Below, one piece after another: positions 1 through 12,123 of a stretch of 64,000 nt of DNA. The notes below the pieces were generated by a model. The model had not been told where the DNA came from. It made no database searches and saw only the letters and a program-made list of their open reading frames with translations. This stretch comes from Chionis minor. Its lineage: Eukaryota; Chordata; Aves; Charadriiformes; Chionididae. Position 1 is the stretch's first letter; each line of letters opens with the position of its first letter. Both the position numbers and the translations under genes were made by a program. Where the stretch lies: contig VZSF01006711.1 in assembly GCA_013398295.1 (NCBI GenBank), positions 1 to 64,000 on the forward strand, in the 5' to 3' direction.

Positions 1-2024
1 CCATCCTGGCTGTTAACCAGGGGTGTTTTCCCAGAGCGTTGCCGACTGTGTCTGGGACGCTGCGGCAAGTGGTGCCTGTCCTTCCCAAAGCCCTCGGGAT
101 GCATGGAAATGCGAAGGACAAACGCAGCCCGTCCTCACGCCCAAGTGCCACGGGCTCCCCAGGCAGCACCTTCTGGGCCACCCCCCCCGCCTTCTCCTCC
201 TCCATTCCGTACGGTCTCATCCCACACCAGCTCTTACGGGATGGGGCCGGACCAGCCACTGCTCTCCTCCATCCCTGGCAGAGGGAGCACAGCCCACACC
301 TCCGGCCTCTTCCTGCACAAGGCAGGAACGCTTTCCTTTTCCAATGGGGAGTTTTCCCTCTGCCCAGCCCCATGGTACTGGGGGTGATGGGCAACTGCCT
401 AAGGCAAAAGACCAAAAGAAAAGTGCGTTGGTCCTGCCCTGGCCAGCCCAGCGGAGCTGTGGGACGGGGGTGTCAGCACCCCGGCCCCCTCTGGCCGCCC
501 GAGGAGAGCCGTGGGGCCATGGGGCCCCTGGACTCGCCCCCGGCAGCAGGTGTCAGTGTTGGCTGGACTGCACAGAGTTCAGCTCCTCGTGTAGCTGCAT
601 TTCTCCTTTCTTTGAGAAACTGTTACAGTGACATCCCAGGGTGAGTGTTTGTGTAAGAAAACAGTTCTAGCACCATCATTTTTTTCCATCTGGCTTTCTC
701 TGAAATTTGTGAAGAAAGCTACTCGAAATACACCTTGGTGAAGCTGTGAATATCCTCCTGAGAGGATGCACCACAGCTTTTCAGCCACCTAATGCGGTCC
801 CTCAGGCCACAGCTGTGATGAGGATAAGTGATTTCTCATCATCCTGCTTTTAGTTAGGGGAGAGCTTGCAAAAGGGCCGCCTGAATAGTTGCCATTTATC
901 ATTCATGTTCCCAGAACTGGCAGAGCTGGAGGAGGTTTCAGTCTTTCCCAGGGGTTACTGAAAACTTTTCCAGCTTCTGGAAAAGCCCCACCTCTGGACA
1001 GAGGTTTGAGGTCAGGTCTTCAAGTTGTTCTACTCTGTGCCGCTTCTGTCTCTGCAGCATCTGAGCATGGAGCCGTGCATCTGGACATCTTCATGTGCTG
1101 CCTGTTCCACCCCCGGTTTTATGCCTACCTCCATGTAAGATGCCTTTCGGCATGAGAGGTCAAAGAAGTGTCTAAAACCCTGAAAGAATAAGACCTGCCC
1201 TAAAGTATTGATACTGGTGATCATATTTTCTTAGGTCCAACTTAGCTTTTAACACTTTCAAGCATCCTTTCTTTAATTAGTTTGAAACAAAGTCAATGAC
1301 TCCTTCTTCTTTGTCCAGGCTGTAATTGCCATACTTTCTATCCTAGCTTTCCACAGACCTTTGCTTCCCTGATGAAGAGGAGTGTGGCGGCGGTGCCGAC
1401 CGCAGCCCCAGCTCTGCCTTGCAACACTTGACAAATGGATGAGCTCAGAGGACGATGATTTCTGAAACGAGAATGGATTTTTCAAATTGAAAAATCTTTG
1501 CCACAAGTCCATTGGTCATTGTTAGAGAGGTGCTGCGGAAGCAGGGGCTTAAACAACAGCGAGATGCTGCCTTGTGGGCGCTCGTTTGTGCTTCCAGTGC
1601 TGGCTTCAGGAGGGTGAATCAACCATCCTCCTTGCTCCCAGAGCACCCGCTCCTGGAGACGGCACAGCCCCAGAAAACGAGCCCTCCTGAAAGGGGCGGT
1701 GTGAGCTGCGCTGGCAGGTCTGCAGCAGAGTCCGTGCCCATCTCTGTGTCCCTTGTCATCATTCACGGAGCAGCGAGGGCAAAGCGTGGTCCTACACTTC
1801 GCAGCTGCCAGGTCACGCCAGGGTGTTGCTACATAAATTCTTCCAGCAGCACAGGGGTGGCCCGGCGACTTTCACTGCTCAAACAATTTTGGAGGTCCAT
1901 TTCTTATTTCCGCTGACTTTGTTGTGTAACTCCACACCATCGCAGTCTAAAAGGGCACATGTGTGGAGGAGCACCTGACTTGCAGGGGCTGCTTCTCTAT
2001 TTTAAGATGGGAAGAAAATCACTC
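1..2024. other. GC-rich non-coding stretch, nothing recognised
   Basis: The first 650 bases are GC-rich and carry two overlapping plus-strand open frames of about 200 codons (23-631 and 39-644) in different phases. Both translations are rich in Pro, Ser and Gly, as expected from GC-rich non-coding DNA, and neither resembles a family I know. The rest, to about 2.0 kb, is mixed-composition unique sequence with short frames on both strands. I see no repeat, promoter or exon that I can defend. A non-coding exon cannot be excluded by eye. Confidence 0.4.
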
Positions 2025-2626
2025 TCACTCACTCCCTGACGTGAAGGTAAAGGCTTGGAGGTATCTGTGAAGTCCCTTGGGAGCTCTGATGAAGGCATCA
2101 GACATGCTAAATGCAACAGCCTTGTAGGCTCCAGCGTAAGCTAAAGTTAAATGGCTGTACCCAGCTGTGGTGGTGCTCCTGGGACTCACGATGCTGCTGA
2201 ACAGTTTCTCTCTGGGATCAGGGAAGACAGGCTGGAGGTAGCTCTGGTGGCGGTGCCCCTCCTGGAGAAGCATGGCATGGACATCTAGCAAAGCTGAGAA
2301 GGGTCATCCACTACTTTCACAGCATTTCCCAAGTCAAATTCACATCACTGACACAATTTGTGTCTCCTCACCTCTTCGCAACCCATCAACTACAGCTTCC
2401 ACTAACCCAAAGGAGGCATAGAAGAGCAGGAATACTTCTGGAATAAAGTGAGGATCCTTATAGCTTCTCCCGAGGTCTTGCTGGTGGTCTGAATAGCTCT
2501 TTCAATTATCCTGTAAGTCTCTGATGAGAGATTTGTCTGCTTATATGAGTAGATTTTAGTGTTTCTCTGAAAATCAACGGTAGTTATTTGATAAATAGAG
2601 AATAACCAGGACCTGAAGCATTCTGG
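2025..2626. other. Unassigned stretch beside the Gypsy relic
   Basis: A minus-strand open frame of 88 codons (2025-2291) and interrupted frames to 2600 lie on the 3' side of the Gypsy-type relic. They could be further decayed Gypsy sequence, but I could not match them to protease, RNase H, integrase or gag motifs. No gene is called. Confidence 0.3.
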
Positions 2627-3040
2627 ACCCGGCCAGCTGTAATTTGCTATGGGTAATCACTATTCTGCTGCTTGTCTCTGCTAGCTCTGAAAGCACTGTG
2701 AATTTAGAGTAGGAATCAATTAAACAGCAAATAGGTTTCTTTGTCAAAATCAATTAAGTCCTCCTCCCAGCTAGTGCAATGGTCTCCCTGGAATTTCATA
2801 TTCTGCTTGGCTGCCGTTTCTTCAGCAGCTTTTACTGGATAATGTTGATGTTTTATAGCTTGATTTAAATCATATGGATCAATGCATATGCATACCTTAT
2901 TTGGATTTTCAATTACAACCATATATTTAGCCTAAATGAATTATCCAGGTTATAGTTTCAGCTACACAGAGAATTTTTCATAATGCCCAATTCAATTTTT
3001 ACTTTCTCTGTAAGCATAAATAATTTCTTTGGAGAGTAGG
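2627..3040 (-). mobile_element. Decayed Ty3/Gypsy-type LTR retrotransposon relic (reverse transcriptase)
   Basis: A minus-strand open frame at 2716-2922 encodes a 19-residue stretch, ICIDPYDLNQAIKHQHYPV (2833-2889), that closely matches the conserved N-terminal block of Ty3/Gypsy reverse transcriptases (usually C-[IL]-D-P-x-D-L-N-x-A-I-K-R-x-H-Y-P), followed by an E-E-x-A-A-K segment as in that family. Upstream on the minus strand (about 2930-3035) another phase contains weak matches to the Lys/Glu-rich helix and the T-x-W segment that normally precede this block. Stops and frame changes interrupt it, and the palm with the catalytic Asp pair is absent, so it cannot be active. I saw no LTRs. 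Downstream, 2703-2717 encodes D-S-Y-S-K in another phase, which might be an integrase remnant. Gypsy elements are scarce in birds, so this is probably an old insertion. Confidence 0.68.
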
Positions 3041-4034
3041 ATCATTACGGTTGTTTAGCCTTTCTTGCTGTAGTATTAGTCTTCCAAATGGGCTGGACCA
3101 GAAGTTTTCAAACATCTTCAACCTGCGGATTCTGCTTTTGCTCTGGATGGAGGTGCAAACACTTTGGAAGTCAGCGCTGTGGATTGCGCTGCGGTGTGGA
3201 TGAAAGTCTTTTTCTAAGTCACTTCTTACGGACTCCTTTGAAGGGGCTCACAGCCCCCTTCTGCGCTTACCACTACCCACAGCCCCCAGATCCCGGGTTG
3301 AAATCTCTGACCTGCAGCTGTACTCTTCCAGACCTCTTGCATCTGGTTTAAAAAATAAGATCCTTTTCCCTGACGACAATGTATCTGACCAACCTGAGTC
3401 TATCTGCAGCTCTGAACCCCAAAAAACCTTTGAGAATCTGGCCCTTGGTATGCCCGAGTTTCACTGCTGAAAGCAAGACCTTGGCTCCTAAATCTCCAAA
3501 GTGTCTTTTTTTTTTTCTGTATAGTTGTCCACAGATAATGTATCCCCAGTCCCTGTCTGGGAGGGTGAAACACTTCTGAATTTTAAGCCAAGCTGTGCCT
3601 TGTCTTTGAACATGTCGTGGTTTGGGCTGGGCTGGCCACTAAAGACGCAAGTCTAACGTGTATTTATTCTTGGGTGTGCTCTATTCTCAACAATGGTGTT
3701 AAAGAGTTTTCTTTGATAGTTTGTGATATGCTTCAGCTCAGCTGTTTTTACTTTCGAGCAGCAGATTCCTGTGGCTACAAAGATGTGTTCCCTCGTGTGT
3801 TTCAAACATATCTGAATTCTTATTGTTACCTGTATGAAATACATCTGAAATCTAACATTTCTTTCCAGGCTGCTTTTGAGATGTTTGATGACCATCAGAC
3901 TGTGGGTACGAAACCCATCAGCCGCTCATCGCCTACTTAATTCTTAAAAAGAAATTATTACTGGAGGTAAATGACATGTTCCCAGTTGTCCTCCAGGGGA
4001 GCTCTCTGTGCAGACCAGACCTTGCCAGCAGTCC

Positions 4035-4054
4035 AAAAAAAAAAAAAAAAAAAA
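4035..4054 (+). repeat. Poly(A) tract, A20
   Basis: Twenty uninterrupted A residues. Such a tract can mark the 3' end of a retrocopy, but no AATAAA signal lies close upstream, no recognisable parent precedes it and no clear target-site duplication flanks it. It is best read as a mononucleotide microsatellite. Confidence 0.9.
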
Positions 4055-5943
4055 GTTGTGAAACTTCATTTGTATTTTATAGTGTTGGAAATTATTATAT
4101 ACTAAGAGGTCCGGAACAATGAAACAGCTATCTTGGAATTGCTTTAACTCCAGGGTTTCAATTTTGATAAATTAAATCTGAAAAGGGGGTAATTACTAAA
4201 ATGGTGTGAATGATTGATTTATTTTTCCATGTGACAGCCAAACCAAAACTTTTTCAAAAAAACCTGTTGAGTGTTGGAGAGCTGAAGCAACACTACACTC
4301 TCCATCTTCCACAAAATGCAAATCTTAAAACACTTCATGTGGTTCGATGCACAGTTTTCCATTTAATGCAAAACTTTTCACGCTGAAAATGGAGGCCTGA
4401 GGTTACAAGCTGCTCAAGAAGTTGGTGTCGTCTAAATTTTCTTTCTGCTTGAGGGGATTTAAGGGATCAGTCATCTGCCCAGAAAAGTGCTCTGACCACC
4501 AGCAGTCCAAGGAGACAGCCTGGATAGTAAATCTCACTTTTTCCAACACTGAAGCTTTGTATAAACAATTAACTGTTCCCTGAAACGGACTTACTTCCCA
4601 AGCCACTGTTCTTACCTCCAGGCTAATGAGCCTTTCTCAAGCTTTTGCTCTTGGATTTAATAATGACCTAAAAAATCCTTGCAGCTGAGAAAAATGCCAG
4701 TGGCAAGGAGTGAAGAGCCCCTTTCCTTGAGGGGACAGGGATGAGCCGAAGGTCAAAATCATACTCAATCTTTTCCATGTCCAGAGCAGGGACAGGGACT
4801 GCCTCTCACTTGTCACAGGGCTCATCCCACCACCTCTTCCCAGGAGGCTTTAACCCACCTACTCTCATCAGGGATATCATGCTGCTTAGCAGATTTCCAG
4901 AGCCGTATAGAGAATGTGATGGTTTGCCATCATTATAGTGAAATTTAATCCCTTAAGCAAGGGAAACAGTTTAAGGAAGAAAGACTTAGTGCTCCCTTCC
5001 ACACTGTGCCTCGGAGCAGGTTGTTGTGGAGGTCCAGGCTACGACCCAAACAGGAGGTGCAGAATACGACCAGGATCCCTCCAAGACAGGAGGGAGGTGG
5101 AACTGGGCTTTCCCATGTCTCCGGTGAACATTCCCAGCCCATGAAATCATGGGTAAAAGAGATGGTATATAATCCTGTTTTTGTGAGTTAACCTTTCTTG
5201 GTTCCCCTATCTTCCCCCCTTATTTTTCCTCCAGCAGATTTGCTGCTAGTTGGGGAGCAGGGAAAATTACCTTTGGGGGACTATTTCACTATTAACTGGG
5301 GGAGTAGGAGAAACGCACAGATTTTTCATTACCGTGTGAGTTCCTCCATTACTGCTACTGTGAGATCAAGGCATCAGTTTCATCTTCTGAATTCCCCACG
5401 TGCCAGTGATTGAGAGGGGTGTTCCGATTCATGCCTGCATTATCGTATGATTTTCCCTTTATCACTCGCGTGCTGCTAGGATCCATTTTCTGAGCTCTGA
5501 GAAGTGTCTGCCATCTGTTAATTTAATAATTGCCTAATGTTGTAATACACACATGCTTTAATTGAGCAATTTCCCACTTCCCATCATAGAATCTATTTAA
5601 TATGTCAATATTTCTTCATAAAGCCTATTTTTTCAGGTCCTTTTAAAAACAGTGGCACAATTACAATAACTTCAGTTAAGCCTGACACTTCATCAGGCTG
5701 GCTTCTGAGGTGCTGCACAGTAAATATTATAAACCCCCCATATGTCTGAAACAATTTTGAAAGTTTTTAAATATTAAAGTAGTACAACTTCACTCTTACA
5801 AGGTGGCAGGCTTGGTGGTGCAATTATCTAGTCTATTAGTTATTATCTGGCCTACTTAGAATGTGAATACTCTTCTTCAAATGGTATGCAGTGTTGCAAA
5901 TATAAGTTAAGAAGGGGCAGGTTTATTTTATGTCCACTGCTAC

Positions 5944-5960
5944 TTTTTTTTGGGGGGGGG
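5944..5960 (+). repeat. T8G9 homopolymer junction
   Basis: Eight T residues are followed directly by nine G residues. This is a low-complexity tract prone to slippage and sequencing error, with no functional claim. Confidence 0.85.
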
Positions 5961-7130
5961 AATAAAAAGGACTAGACCAGAATGCCAGATTTAGGAGATA
6001 CTAAATGAAAACTGTATTTATTTCAGCACAATGCCATCGGTACTCACGCTGCTCTTCCTGAACTGTACACTTACATGAAGCTCTTAAAAAGTCAGATGAA
6101 CAAATAAATAAAAACATGAATCCTTCTTATTCCTCACAGACATGCAGAATATATTTATTGTATGGGGAATACATGCCTCAATTTTACTTCAGAGCTTCAG
6201 TTTTATTTAGATTTTTAAGGAAATGTCTCCCAGCTATAAGCTGCATTGGCCAGGAAAGGCCAGTAATAACTGTTACAACCTCATTAGAACCTCATGCAGT
6301 AGGTCATTCCTATTTGCTCGTGCAGGTTCTGCCTTTGGATAACTCTGGAGCTTTGCAAAGTGGTCACATAAAGTTGCTCATAAATACACCAAAAGCCATT
6401 AATGAACCACTAAGAAGGAGCCACATTTTCAGCCCTCAGTGCCACTGAGCCATGGTTTGTACTTGGCTGTTATCCTTGGTGGCTCCCTGGTGGATGTCTG
6501 CATCCTCCTGAAAACATTCACGGCTCATTATCATCACTGTTGTTACTATTATCATCACCACTTGCTTTTTAATACTAAAACCCAAAGTACCCATTGCTCT
6601 GAATCAGCTGCTGGGACTTCCACAGCATATTGGGGAGAAGGCCTTTAACTTTAGATAGTGAAAAGTTGCAAGTCTAAATCCATGTTCTTCACCCTTAGGC
6701 TCCTTTAAAGTCCATGGAGAGAATTAGGTGCCCTATGGTGGTGGGTTCTCTTCCCTATTTTAGGCACACAAATAGGATCATAAGAAATGGCCATCCCAAT
6801 GGGTGAATCCAAAGGGATTCAGCCAAGGTGATGAGCTGAATCAACATCTGACTTTGAGTGGGTCAGGGTGGTTAACTCTCATCCTAAGAGCTAATCTTGG
6901 CCTAAGTGGACTTCTTCCATATTGTTTTGCACCTTCTTGCCCCTGCCAGTCATTGTGGTGTCTCTCCTCCCGCTACCCTGCAGAAGGAGTATGCGTTTTT
7001 GCTCATTTTGTAGAAGACTTGTGAAGGATTGTGCTGGAAGGCTGTGGTGAAAGAGGGAGTTGAATGAAGATTTCCGAGCAAAAGGCAAGTGGGCAGCGGG
7101 CCATGCTTCCTCTTTAGAAATGCGAGTTCT

Positions 7131-7201
7131 GGATTTGTAAAGTGCTTTGAAGTCTGTTGGGATGAAAGGTAATGTAAAATGTGACAGCTATTATTATAAA
7201 C
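7131..7201 (+). repeat. Old SINE 3'-tail relic (MIR-like)
   Basis: The segment reads through the pattern 'TTTGTAAAGTGCTTTGA', then 'GATGAAAGG', then 'AGCTATTATTAT', which I know as the 3' part of an old amniote SINE group related to MIR (cell-count-like tail 'AAAGCGCTTTGAGATC... GCTATATAAG... TATTATTAT'). The spacing agrees over about 70 bases with several substitutions. The SINE head is not recognisable upstream. Confidence 0.5.
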
Positions 7202-7928
7202 TCTCAGCAAACTTGAACTTGCCCAAATGTCTATTCATAAGCTTATAAGAAATCAATTCCAAATAATTGCTTTATGCCCTTTGTATTAGTGGATTTTCTA
7301 CAGTAATTGACTTTATAGAAAAAGACATCTATCAGCTTAGCAAGGAGTTTACACTCAGCCCACCATCAGGAAAATTACAGGACTCTGTATGTGAAAGCAT
7401 CTTTAACAGAATGATTTTAAATGAAAAGCAGCCCTAACAATACTGCAATTACGTGCACCCCCTGAGGCTAATCCAGCTAACAAAGTGTTTCATGCTGAAT
7501 GGGTTTTCATCTAGGATTCACAGGCATCCTGGAGGAGACTGAGAAGAACTACCAAGTGAAGATGTGGGCATTTGCTTAGGGTTAGATTGGTGAAGGTGGG
7601 CAGGTATTTGTCATTCTAGTCTTGAAATATTGGATTGTCACCTCCCCCAGTGGACCTCGGGGTGCAAATACCCAGGAACCACCACCGTTTATCTCACTAA
7701 AATCCCTGTAGAACTAAAATTTCTGCCTGCAGCTATGTGCTTAACTGGCTCAGAGCTCCCCTCAGGCTTGGACCCCATGAGATCTGCAAGCTCAGGGACT
7801 TTGTGCCTGACTTTCTGCAAGCTTCAGCTTGGTGTGCTGCCTTGGCTCTGTATCCCAGGCTCTCACTGGGCATGTGGGAAGACTTGTAGTCACATCGCTT
7901 CCTTGTGCCTCTTATAGCTGAACAACTG
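7202..7928. other. Unique DNA, no gene seen
   Basis: AT-rich to 7600, then more GC-rich up to the CR1. A 95-codon frame at 7630-7917 is not similar to any family I recognise, and a 94-codon frame opposes it. Confidence 0.4.
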
Positions 7929-8345
7929 GGATGCTGGAGCCCCTCGGCTGTGAGGACAGGCTGGGAGAGTTGGGATTGTTCAGCCTGGAGAAAAGAAGGC
8001 TCCAGGGACACTGTCAAGCCCCTTCTAGTCCCTAAAGAGGCTGCAGGAAAGCTGGGGAGGGACTCTGGATCAGGGAGTGGAGCCGTAGGGTGAGGGAGAA
8101 CTGTTTTGAGCTGAAAGAGGGGAGATTTAGATTAGATATTAGGAAGAAATAGTTGCCTGTGAGGGTGGTGAGCCCCTGGCTGGGGTTGCCCAGAGCAGCT
8201 GTGGCTGCCCCATCCCTGGAGCTTCAAGGCCAGGTTGGACGGGGCTTGGAGAGACCTGGTCTGGTGGGAGGTGTCCCTGCCCAGGGCAGGGGGTTGGGAA
8301 TGGATGATCCTGAAGGTCCCTTCAAACCCAGACTACTCTTTGATT
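7929..8345 (+). mobile_element. CR1 non-LTR retrotransposon, 5'-truncated
   Basis: About 417 bases match the end of bird CR1 elements. In order there is the block around 'GGACAGGCTGGGAGAGTTGG', the 'TTCAGCCTGGAGAA' block, 'GATATTAGGAAGAAAT', 'CTGGGGTTGCCCAGAGCAG', 'GATGATCCTGAAGGTCCCTT' and a degraded octamer tail (TACTCTTTGATTA). This covers the last part of ORF2 and the 3' UTR. Open frames here are spurious. Several indels and the degraded tail suggest moderate age. 5' truncation is normal for CR1. Confidence 0.93.
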
Positions 8346-11300
8346 AACTGAGAAAAGGAGCACGGAATTGGCCTCCCGGTCCATGGAAATTGCACGTGGC
8401 TGTGAGATGTTGAAGTCCCTGCTCCAAACCTCATTTGTGCTAAGCAGACCAGCTCTGTTAGGGTCACAGTCTTTGACAGGAACACCTCAAAGTATTATAT
8501 AGTCTTGGGTTTGGACTCCTTGGCAGGAGGTCCAAAGAGGCTTTACTCCAGGCCTGCTATGTCCCAAACAAGTGCACTAGCCCCAGTGCCAGTGGGGACA
8601 GCAGATAAAGGAGTCGCCCATATTTCTTCATCTATTATGGCAGGATTGGGTGGCGTCAGCCTGTGACCCCATGAGATGGTTCACAGTGCTGCATCTCAGC
8701 CAGAACGCAGCTGTCTCAGATGAAAAGGGTGTCTGTCAGCTCCCCCTCCCCAGCTGGGACCCCAACTAGGGAGCTGACTGGTAGAGGGAAATACCAAAGA
8801 AAAAAAAAAAAAGACTGAATTAATGGGATAGGCTTTCTTTAAAGTTAGAAGTAGAAAAAAAATATTTCAAAGATCATAAAAGATACAGGAAGATCCGTAA
8901 GTCAACAATCTGAAAAGCAGACTGAGCCACTATCTGAAGAAAAGCTTGGATTGTGTTTCCAGTATATTAGCATCAGATTCCTTCATTTAGCCATTGAAGC
9001 AGTTTTACCTGCTCTGAGAACCTTACAGTAAAATTTTTGACAAATTTGCAATGCTACTTTTAAAATTTTGAGTCAGGAAATGCCCCAAGAATAACACTTC
9101 CACAGAAAGATAAGCAATAATGTGCAAAACAATTCATATTTCCTTCGAATTGAAATGTTTTGACACTTCTGTTTGCTTGCTGAGATTGCACTTCAGTGCT
9201 TGATTGTTGCAAAAGAAAACGATCAGAGGAGAAACTTGCTTACAGAAACCTGACATTCCTACTGTAGGGCCATATAAGAATTATAGGATATCCAAGAGAG
9301 ATGTCTGGCCTTTGGTCCCATGACTATGCACATTTACTATTCTTTCACTGCTGTATTGGGAAGGTTCATCCAGGATCTTTCCAGAAAGCTCATTGAGTAA
9401 GCAGGTGAATTTAATTCCCTTTCCTTAAACATTTTGAATCAAGCCTTATTCAAACATGTAGTTCCAGGCACTGTTGGGATGTTTAAACCCCTAAGTGAAC
9501 ACCTCTAGGGAAAAGCTGGCTCTAGCCTCATCTATATCCCTTTTTTTTAGCAAACAAGGAAATGCTGAAGTTGTGCTGAACATAAACACATTGAAACCTG
9601 AAAAATTTCTTTGGTAGTCACGAAGAATCTCTCCCGCATTCATAAGAAAGCCATGATTAATTGGAGAACACCGTTCGTTAAGAAAAAAAGAAAACAACTA
9701 GCCTTTTCATGGATTCCATAATAATTAACATTCTGTCTCAGTAAATCAATAACTCTAAGCAGCTTAACAAGGAAGTGTTTGCTGTAGGACCAGCTTAGCA
9801 CCTGGAATGGAGCAGCTGTGCAAGAGATTGTCCCGATAGACTCTGGGTGATTTCCGTGTCTTGGTCTGCAATAGCGTGAACACTACTAAGGTTTCTTGTG
9901 CTTTTTGCATCTTGGGGATTTGAAATATTGCAATAGCACAGCCTCAGCCTCTGCTTTTTTCCCCATTCTACAGCGCCGAACAGGGCATGTAAAAGGTTTA
10001 GCTGCAGGTATCAAATGCTTCAGTTCTCTCAAAGGTTTCCAGTCTGGAGTTTTTTCTTCAGGTTCGAGACTAGTGCAGCTTTAACACAGAGAAACAAATA
10101 TGTCATGTAAACATTAAAGCTGGCTGTGGTTTTGAGCATATTTAAGGTACATGTACATTTTACCCGCATCTGCTCATGCATTCCTATAAGCATACTGAAG
10201 GTATCATACACTGAAACAGGAATACGAATAGTGTCAAAATATTAGCAAACCTCCAAAACCCCAGGGATATGAGATGAGATGAAAATCTAGAGGAAGTGTA
10301 ATAAATGTGAAATAACTTTGCTTGCAGTCTTATATTTATAATTTAATCTCAATTTTTTGGCAAGTATGTAATTTGCGAAGTACCGTCTTTGTAAAATCAG
10401 AGTGCCTCAACATTTTAATGCATTGAAATGGCCCCTCTGAGACCTCACCTGCGTCCTTCTCAAATTCTTCCACATGCCTCTCTCAGCAAAAAATACAATT
10501 AGGAAAAAGCTGTGAGTTTGAAAAGGTGTCGCAATAAAATAAAAAAAGACCTCAGGAAGGCTTTGGAAGCTTGATAGTAATCAAATCTACTGCAGAAAAG
10601 AAAATCAATGTTGCTATCTTTATATATCAACATAAACATTTATATTTCATTACAGCAATGAGAAGGACAAACTGTAATGAATCAAGAGGGATTTCAGGAG
10701 TGGAATGAAGATGAAAAGGCCCAGCTTGTCAATGTTCCCATCTCATGAAGGATAACGCTGTCTCTCCAAAATGCCGTAAATCTTTCACCCTAAGAGGCTT
10801 CGCTCTCTGAAGCAGGAAGAAGATCAGACCTCCAGCAACAACTCATGGCCAAATTACTTCCACTTCAGTAGCTCTCTAATGGGGAATATTGATTCGGATT
10901 TCTTTAGCGAGGTGAACTGGGCTGTAGGTGTGCAGATCTCTGGTACCTGGCTGCTCCTTCTTGCCAGAGCTGGGATCCAGCTGTTCTTTGGGAGAGCAGC
11001 TCCAGCCAGTCTGTGGGACAAGGTGCTGCCCTGCTACCCCCGGGAGTACCAGGAAGGCAGATCTGTAGAGTTCCCATAGGACCCAGCAGGGCCTCTAGTC
11101 CAGTCCTGCCAACATTCCTTGCATGCAGGCACATGGATAACAAGGGCTCAGGCCAAGCCCAGGAGCTCCTGAGGGCTCAACCCCTACCTGGCAGTGGCAT
11201 GGGATGGGCTCGTGTCAGGGTGGCAGGTCTCAGTGATGCCCTGAGTAAAGTAGCTGCAATTCTGCACCACCCCACCCCCTTCTCTAAGGTATCCCTAGAA

Positions 11301-12123
11301 TATCTACAAATATAATTTGAGAGCTTTTCCATTGTCGTTAGACAATGCAAACTCCACCTGAACAATGAACGTGCTCATGAGGGTATGTTCCCAGTTGGTG
11401 TGGGGCTTTGGGCAATCCAACAGAGCCCTCTTTTTAGCCCTTAGCTGTGGACATTAAGGGGAATTCAAGGTACAGACCTCCACCAGGCTTTGGGAAACAA
11501 GCTCTTCCTCATCCCAGAGCAAACGTAAATAAGGGTATTTGTGTAGCAACTAGGATTTCCTGAACTGGAAGTAGACCTGACTACTTATTATTCAATATGC
11601 CATAGCTATTATCTACCTATATTTATAACTCACTAATCCTTCATTTATAAAGATTTGGGTGGTGGGAACAATACCTGGAGACTCCAATGACCTCCCTACC
11701 ACAGACAATGTTTTGCAAACAAAGCAAAATGTTCCCAAAAACTTTATATAGGCTGAATGTCCTTCACATAACAAGTCAACAAACATGAGGAAGCAATGAA
11801 TACATTTGCAGAAAATGGGTTTGGATCATGGGCGGAAGGACTAAATCACTGAATAATGTATTAATTCTACCAGCTCTAATATGAATGAGGAAAGAGAGAT
11901 TTAGATATATGAGCAGGTCAGGCATCAGAAATTTTAGTCTGTGCAGAGTTTGGAGCACAGAATGTAGACTACACTCCATTTCAATTAAAAATAATCTTAT
12001 TAATTTATATTTTAAATTGCATGGAAACATACCAAGGTTCCTGTAGCTACTGCAGAATAAAACAGCTCTCCTTGACAGCACAGACTTTGGAGTTCTTTCC
12101 CCATAATTTGGGGGCAATGGTTG
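8346..12123. other. Long AT-rich unique stretch, no gene seen
   Basis: About 3.8 kb without a recognised repeat or exon. Blocks at about 8800-9480 and 10280-10680 are AT-rich and of high complexity, as in conserved non-coding elements, while 10880-11320 is GC-richer with overlapping short frames on both strands (66-100 codons) that resemble nothing known. Confidence 0.4.

Larger units (their letters stand above)
3041..7130. other. Unique AT-rich DNA, no gene seen
   Basis: No repeat family or coding exon is recognised. Several AT-rich blocks (for example 5510-5780) with TAAT and ATTA cores have the look of conserved non-coding elements, but conservation cannot be judged from one sequence. The only notable local features are the A20 tract at 4035 and the T8G9 run near 5944-5960. 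Short frames, such as one of 107 codons at 3617-3940, resemble no known protein. Confidence 0.4.

Noticed and set aside
23..644. Two plus-strand frames of about 200 codons at the window start.
   Set aside because: They overlap in different phases, are both Pro/Ser-rich and unlike known proteins.
3869..3905. Possible 37-nt exon between a good acceptor (pyrimidine tract plus CAG at 3866-3868) and a GT at 3906, encoding a segment A-A-F-E-M-F-D-D.
   Set aside because: The donor (GTACGA) is weak, the length is not a multiple of three, no neighbouring exon is seen and the EF-hand-like look is too short to trust.
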